A stretch of 64,000 bases of DNA. Origin: Acidobacteriota bacterium. GTDB lineage: Bacteria; Acidobacteriota; Terriglobia; Bryobacterales; Bryobacteraceae. The DNA lies in NCBI GenBank assembly GCA_018268935.1, contig JAFDVS010000123.1, positions 1 through 64,000 of the forward strand. Direction: 5' to 3'. Every line of letters starts with the position of its first letter. The stretch's first letter is position 1. Positions 61,356 through 64,000 of the stretch are shown here, one piece after another. The translations under genes were made by a program, and so were the position numbers. The notes under the pieces were generated by a model that was not told the origin of the DNA, searched no databases, and worked only from the letters and a program-made list of their open reading frames with translations.

Positions 61356-61628
61356 TCACAAATTCAACAGCGATCCACCCGGCGCCGATCCCTCATACCG
61401 CGCATACAGTTCCCGTGGATTCTCCACATACAGCTCCGCATACCCGCACTCTCCGCAAATCCGCGCATACAGCGACGACCGCTTTGCCCCCTTGAACACC
61501 AGCGCATCCGGGTCTTCATAACTCACCACGCTCAAATCACCCGCATCGCCGCTGTAGTGCCCGCGATCCATCACCCGCACCTGCGGAATGATCTTCTCCG
61601 ATTTGCATTTGAAACATTGGCTGTCCAT
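61356..61628 (-). CDS. Small zinc-ribbon protein
   Basis: 90 residues from the ATG at 61628. The two C-x-x-C pairs, CFKC (5-8) and CGEC (~58-61) in ARICGECGYAELYVENPREL, make one zinc ribbon. Between them is a strand-rich part (DALVFKGAKRSSLYAR). Similar small proteins occur widely without known function. A much longer open frame on this strand is antisense to the PEP-CTERM gene and is not supported. It is in the same direction as the hydrolase gene, 34 bases upstream of it. Confidence 0.65.
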   Translation of the reverse strand: MDSQCFKCKSEKIIPQVRVMDRGHYSGDAGDLSVVSYEDPDALVFKGAKRSSLYARICGECGYAELYVENPRELYARYEGSAPGGSLLNL

Positions 61629-61688
61629 AGCGAAGCATTGTATCGCGTGTCTTTGTTTGACCCCATTTCCCATTGCAGCCCGCACTCC

Positions 61689-62504
61689 ATGGTGAACACC
61701 ATGCTCACCAACCTTTTCCCCCTGGTCATCGCCATGGCGCCAGCCATCCACGCCGCCGGATGGGTTACCTGGACCCAGATCAACCCCGAAACACAAGTCC
61801 AGGGCGTCTTCACCGGAGGCGCCGGAGCCTACGCAGGCACCGTCACCGCCACCGTCTCCGGCGCCAGCAGTGGCGCTACAACTGGCATCAATGGCTTGAT
61901 CGTACAAAGCACCACCAACCTCACCACGAATTTCACCAACAACTATCACACCAACCCTGGCCCCGTTTTCCCTAACTTCGGCGTCACCTACAACGATTCC
62001 CAGGATGAGTACACCGTCACCGTCGACTTCTCCGGCCTCGCCAATGGCTATCTCCCCGCCGGCTCTATCCTCGCCATCCTCGACGTCGACATCGAAGAAA
62101 ACATCCGCGATCTCCGCGCCACTGACCCGTCCTCCGCGGCCATCACTACCGCCTGGCTCATCCAACGCGCCGGCGTCGCCGGGTTCCTCGACTACGTCAA
62201 CGCCGACGGCGATCAGACCGGCTCCCTCACCGCCCCCACCATGAGCAACAGCGCCGGCGTCTATCAATTCCTCGGCAAGGGCTTCAATGACAACGCAGCC
62301 CTCCTCGGCTACTTCACCACCCAAGACATCCGCACCTTCACCTTCGAGTTCGACAAATCCAACAACGCCACATCCTTTAACGGAACAGGCGGCTACGGCA
62401 TCAGCATCGGTGAGGATGTCCCTGAACCATCCACCACGGCACTGCTATCCATCGCCGCACTCGCATTCGCCATCCGCATGCGCCGCAATCTCAGACGCGC
62501 GTAG
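61689..62504 (+). CDS. PEP-CTERM exported protein
   Basis: 271 residues from the ATG at 61689 (or 267 from 61701). There is a signal peptide (LTNLFPLVIAMAPAIHAAG), a Thr/Ser/Asn-rich beta domain with a block DVDIEENIRDLRA, and the C-terminal sorting signal VPEPSTTALLSIAALAFAIR followed by basic residues (MRRNLRRA). The V-P-E-P plus hydrophobic helix plus Arg tail is the PEP-CTERM tag cut by exosortase, usual for extracellular polysaccharide-associated proteins. No exosortase gene is in the window. The gene is divergent from the zinc-ribbon gene. Confidence 0.88.
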   Translation: MVNTMLTNLFPLVIAMAPAIHAAGWVTWTQINPETQVQGVFTGGAGAYAGTVTATVSGASSGATTGINGLIVQSTTNLTTNFTNNYHTNPGPVFPNFGVTYNDSQDEYTVTVDFSGLANGYLPAGSILAILDVDIEENIRDLRATDPSSAAITTAWLIQRAGVAGFLDYVNADGDQTGSLTAPTMSNSAGVYQFLGKGFNDNAALLGYFTTQDIRTFTFEFDKSNNATSFNGTGGYGISIGEDVPEPSTTALLSIAALAFAIRMRRNLRRA

Positions 62505-62917
62505 TCTCGCTCTCCAACGACACGAATGGCCTCGCCAGGAACTGCACCAACACGCTGTGCAGTTCCTCCACGGAGATGGGCTTCGCCAGAAACTCGTCCA
62601 TTCCGCTTTCATAGCAGGCTTGCTGTTCGTCCGCCAGAACACTGGCTGACACAGCGGATGATAGGGATGCCTCGTGTTGCTCCACCGTCTCCCGGCGCCC
62701 GCCTCGGATCAGGTCTCCCGCCAGTTCCTCTTGCTCTCCCACATCCGCGTAAACCGCTTGTTCCACCGCGTCCGCCAATATTGGCGGGTACGGAGCGATC
62801 GCTCCCTCCCTTGCTTCGCCATCATGTGAACTCTGGCTCCTTGTGCCGCCCCTTTACCCGGCTCTCGCCGCTCCGCCCCCTGCAAGCAAAACCGTGAACT
62901 GGAACGTCGACCCAGAT
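62505..62917 (-). pseudogene. Decayed copy of the hybrid kinase C-terminus
   Basis: The minus strand at ~62505-62640 encodes SASVLADEQQACYESGMDEF and LAKPISVEELHSVL, close to the end of the kinase at 63022 (AGVLAEEKHACYQCGMDEFL; AKPISVEELHRVL). Upstream pieces (DAVEQ; DLIRGGRRET) match the same receiver in scattered form. Bases ~62890-62914 copy the ATPase end of the kinase (STFQFTV). The coding part between is lost. So this is a shortened, degenerate duplicate. Its last 14 bases overlap the convergent PEP-CTERM gene. Confidence 0.65.
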
Positions 62918-63021
62918 GTTCCTGTCGCCTTTCGGTGAATCGCCGGTCGCGAACCAGTTGGCGCCCTCCGGAAATTCACGCCGCTCAATCTCTCCGTATA
63001 CGTAACGGTCAAAGAACACCA
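62918..63021 (-). pseudogene. Decayed fragment of the dienelactone-hydrolase gene
   Basis: The minus strand reads FFDRYVYGEIERREFPEGAN then WFATGDSPKGD, which is the hydrolase N-terminus (LFDRYVHGEIERREFLEGAN, RFATGG) joined directly to its DSPKGNGNIKG, so about 110 bases are deleted between. It abuts the stop codon of the hybrid kinase. This must be a duplicated, rearranged relic. Confidence 0.7.
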
Positions 63022-64000
63022 TTACACCGGCGTCAGAAAATGCCCCAACACCCGGTGCAATTCCTCCACCGAGATCGGCTTCGCCAGAAACTCATCCATC
63101 CCGCACTGATAACAGGCGTGCTTTTCCTCTGCCAGAACCCCCGCTGACAGGGCAACAATGGGGACCCCCCGCGTGCGTTCTCCCCCCGCCCGGATTCGCC
63201 GCGTCGCTTCCAACCCGTCCATTTTCGGCATCTGACAATCCATCAGAACCAGGTCGAATGCCTCTCCGCTTTCCACTTGTTCCACCGCGTCGAGCCCGTC
63301 GCCGGCAAACGATACGACACAACCCATCCGCTCCAGCATCTTTCCCGCAACCAACCGGTTCACCGCATTGTCTTCCACCACCAGAATCCGGCGCCCACTC
63401 CCGATGGCCGCGGCGCCCCTCCCCTCGTCGTGCCGCCAATCACCGTAGGCCGCCACCTCCACCGCTTCCGCCAGCCTCAATCCCGACAACGGGCGGCCTA
63501 GCTGCTGTACCCCACCCAGCAGCACCTGTCGATCCAAGCACCCGCGGCGCCAATCGGGCGGCGCAATCAGCAACCAGCGCTTGCCGCGAAGCTCTTCGTC
63601 CCACTCCAGCCTGCGCCCGTATTCCCTCATCTCCGCCACCGAACCCGGAGCCAGCAGCACCACATCGCAGCAGGAATCCGCCACCACCCGGTGGCCGAGT
63701 CGCTCCAACTGCCGCACCCGCAGGGATCGCTCCCACCCTTCGCCCGCCATCACAAGAACGCTTGCCCCCCGCGTCGCCCTTGCGCTCGGCTCCCACGCCT
63801 CGGCCGCTTGCAGCCACACCGTGAACTGGAACGTCGATCCTACGCCCGGCTCGCTCACCACCTCGATTTGCCCGCCCATCAGTTCCACCAGTTGCTTCGA
63901 TATCGAAAGCCCCAGTCCCGTACCTCCGAAAAGCCGCGTCGTACTCCGCTCAGCCTGCTCAAATGCCCGGAACAGCTTCCTCGTCTGTTCCGCCGTCATC
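63022..64000 (-). CDS. Hybrid sensor histidine kinase, C-terminal part (gene continues past the window)
   Basis: The frame is open to the window end, so only the C-terminus is here (about 326 residues). First comes the end of a HATPase_c domain (RLFGGTGLGLSISKQLVELM, GSTFQFTVWL), then a degenerate receiver-like domain (~75-195) without the acceptor Asp, then a complete receiver: RILVVEDNAVNRLVAGKMLE, acceptor Asp in DLVLMDCQMPKMDG, Ser/Thr in VALSAGVLAEEKHA and Lys in EFLAKPISVEEL. This is the BarA/Luxq-like layout in which a kinase passes phosphate to its own receiver. Whether a phosphotransfer domain or a partner follows cannot be seen. Confidence 0.88.
   Translation of the reverse strand, partial: MTAEQTRKLFRAFEQAERSTTRLFGGTGLGLSISKQLVELMGGQIEVVSEPGVGSTFQFTVWLQAAEAWEPSARATRGASVLVMAGEGWERSLRVRQLERLGHRVVADSCCDVVLLAPGSVAEMREYGRRLEWDEELRGKRWLLIAPPDWRRGCLDRQVLLGGVQQLGRPLSGLRLAEAVEVAAYGDWRHDEGRGAAAIGSGRRILVVEDNAVNRLVAGKMLERMGCVVSFAGDGLDAVEQVESGEAFDLVLMDCQMPKMDGLEATRRIRAGGERTRGVPIVALSAGVLAEEKHACYQCGMDEFLAKPISVEELHRVLGHFLTPV

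Noticed and set aside
61356..62324. 322-residue minus-strand open frame
   Set aside because: Its first ~230 residues are antisense to the PEP-CTERM gene and low in complexity; only the last 90 residues from the ATG at 61628 look real.

Overview
The window looks like a chromosomal segment of a GC-rich Acidobacteriota, most like the Solibacter/Bryobacter group. This is inferred from gene content, not from a search: very large Oar-type TonB-dependent receptors, NHL-repeat secreted proteins, a DUF1800/DUF1501 pair, a PEP-CTERM protein, several ECF sigma factors (one of the Acidobacteria-typical class), BACON and PA14/NPCBM surface proteins, and two Tat/lipid-exported-type sulfatases. No rRNA, complete tRNA, transposase or CRISPR array was seen.

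Layout. 1-3040: end of a compositionally lighter region with a truncated propeller/BACON surface protein, closed by a 3' tRNA-Thr fragment that looks like an attachment site. 3097-10408: NHL protein, PilZ protein, sulfatase and Oar-type receptor. 10421-14955: DinB protein, membrane-anchored PQQ-like propeller, an enolase-superfamily sugar-acid dehydratase and a coupled AAC(3)-fold acetyltransferase. 14957-16368: methionine sulfoxide reductases MsrB/MsrA beside a ferredoxin:thioredoxin reductase catalytic chain. 16457-24277: ECF sigma factor, TPR protein and a 2122-residue fusion of TamB to an Omp85 (TamA/BamA-type) barrel. 24286-26794: YciI protein and an SPFH/ribbon-helix-helix/DUF3592 operon. 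26791-28335: antiporter-rhodanese fusion with an in-frame TGA in the rhodanese active-site loop. 28342-33536: pirin and a catecholate-type siderophore receptor/PiuC/PepSY operon. 33526-40441: second Oar-type receptor, a four-gene ECF sigma operon, another ECF factor, LarA-like protein. 40442-41521 and 43538-43933: non-coding stretches dense in RNA-like hairpins, around an astacin-type metalloprotease. 43934-48685: zinc-ribbon protein, class IV aminotransferase, a cysteine-cluster protein, DUF4440, nitrilase, and a frameshifted orphan gene with a small membrane protein. 49074-55480: PA14/NPCBM/DUF1800 and DUF1501 proteins and a second sulfatase. 55491-64000: GlcD-type oxidase, RNase J, ArsR/AHSA1 pair, dienelactone hydrolase, PEP-CTERM protein, gene relics and the C-terminal part of a hybrid histidine kinase.

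How it works together. Much of the window is cell-envelope traffic: outer-membrane biogenesis (TamB-Omp85), two large receptors plus one siderophore receptor for uptake, and secreted sulfatases, proteases and carbohydrate-binding proteins for polymer use. A redox-repair cluster (MsrA/MsrB/FTR) and several ECF sigma factors suggest stress-responsive control.

The observations I rate highest are the TamB-Omp85 single-chain fusion, the candidate selenocysteine codon in the antiporter-rhodanese protein, the two structured non-coding loci, and repeated -10 boxes placed 6-10 bases before start codons, which points to frequent leaderless transcription.
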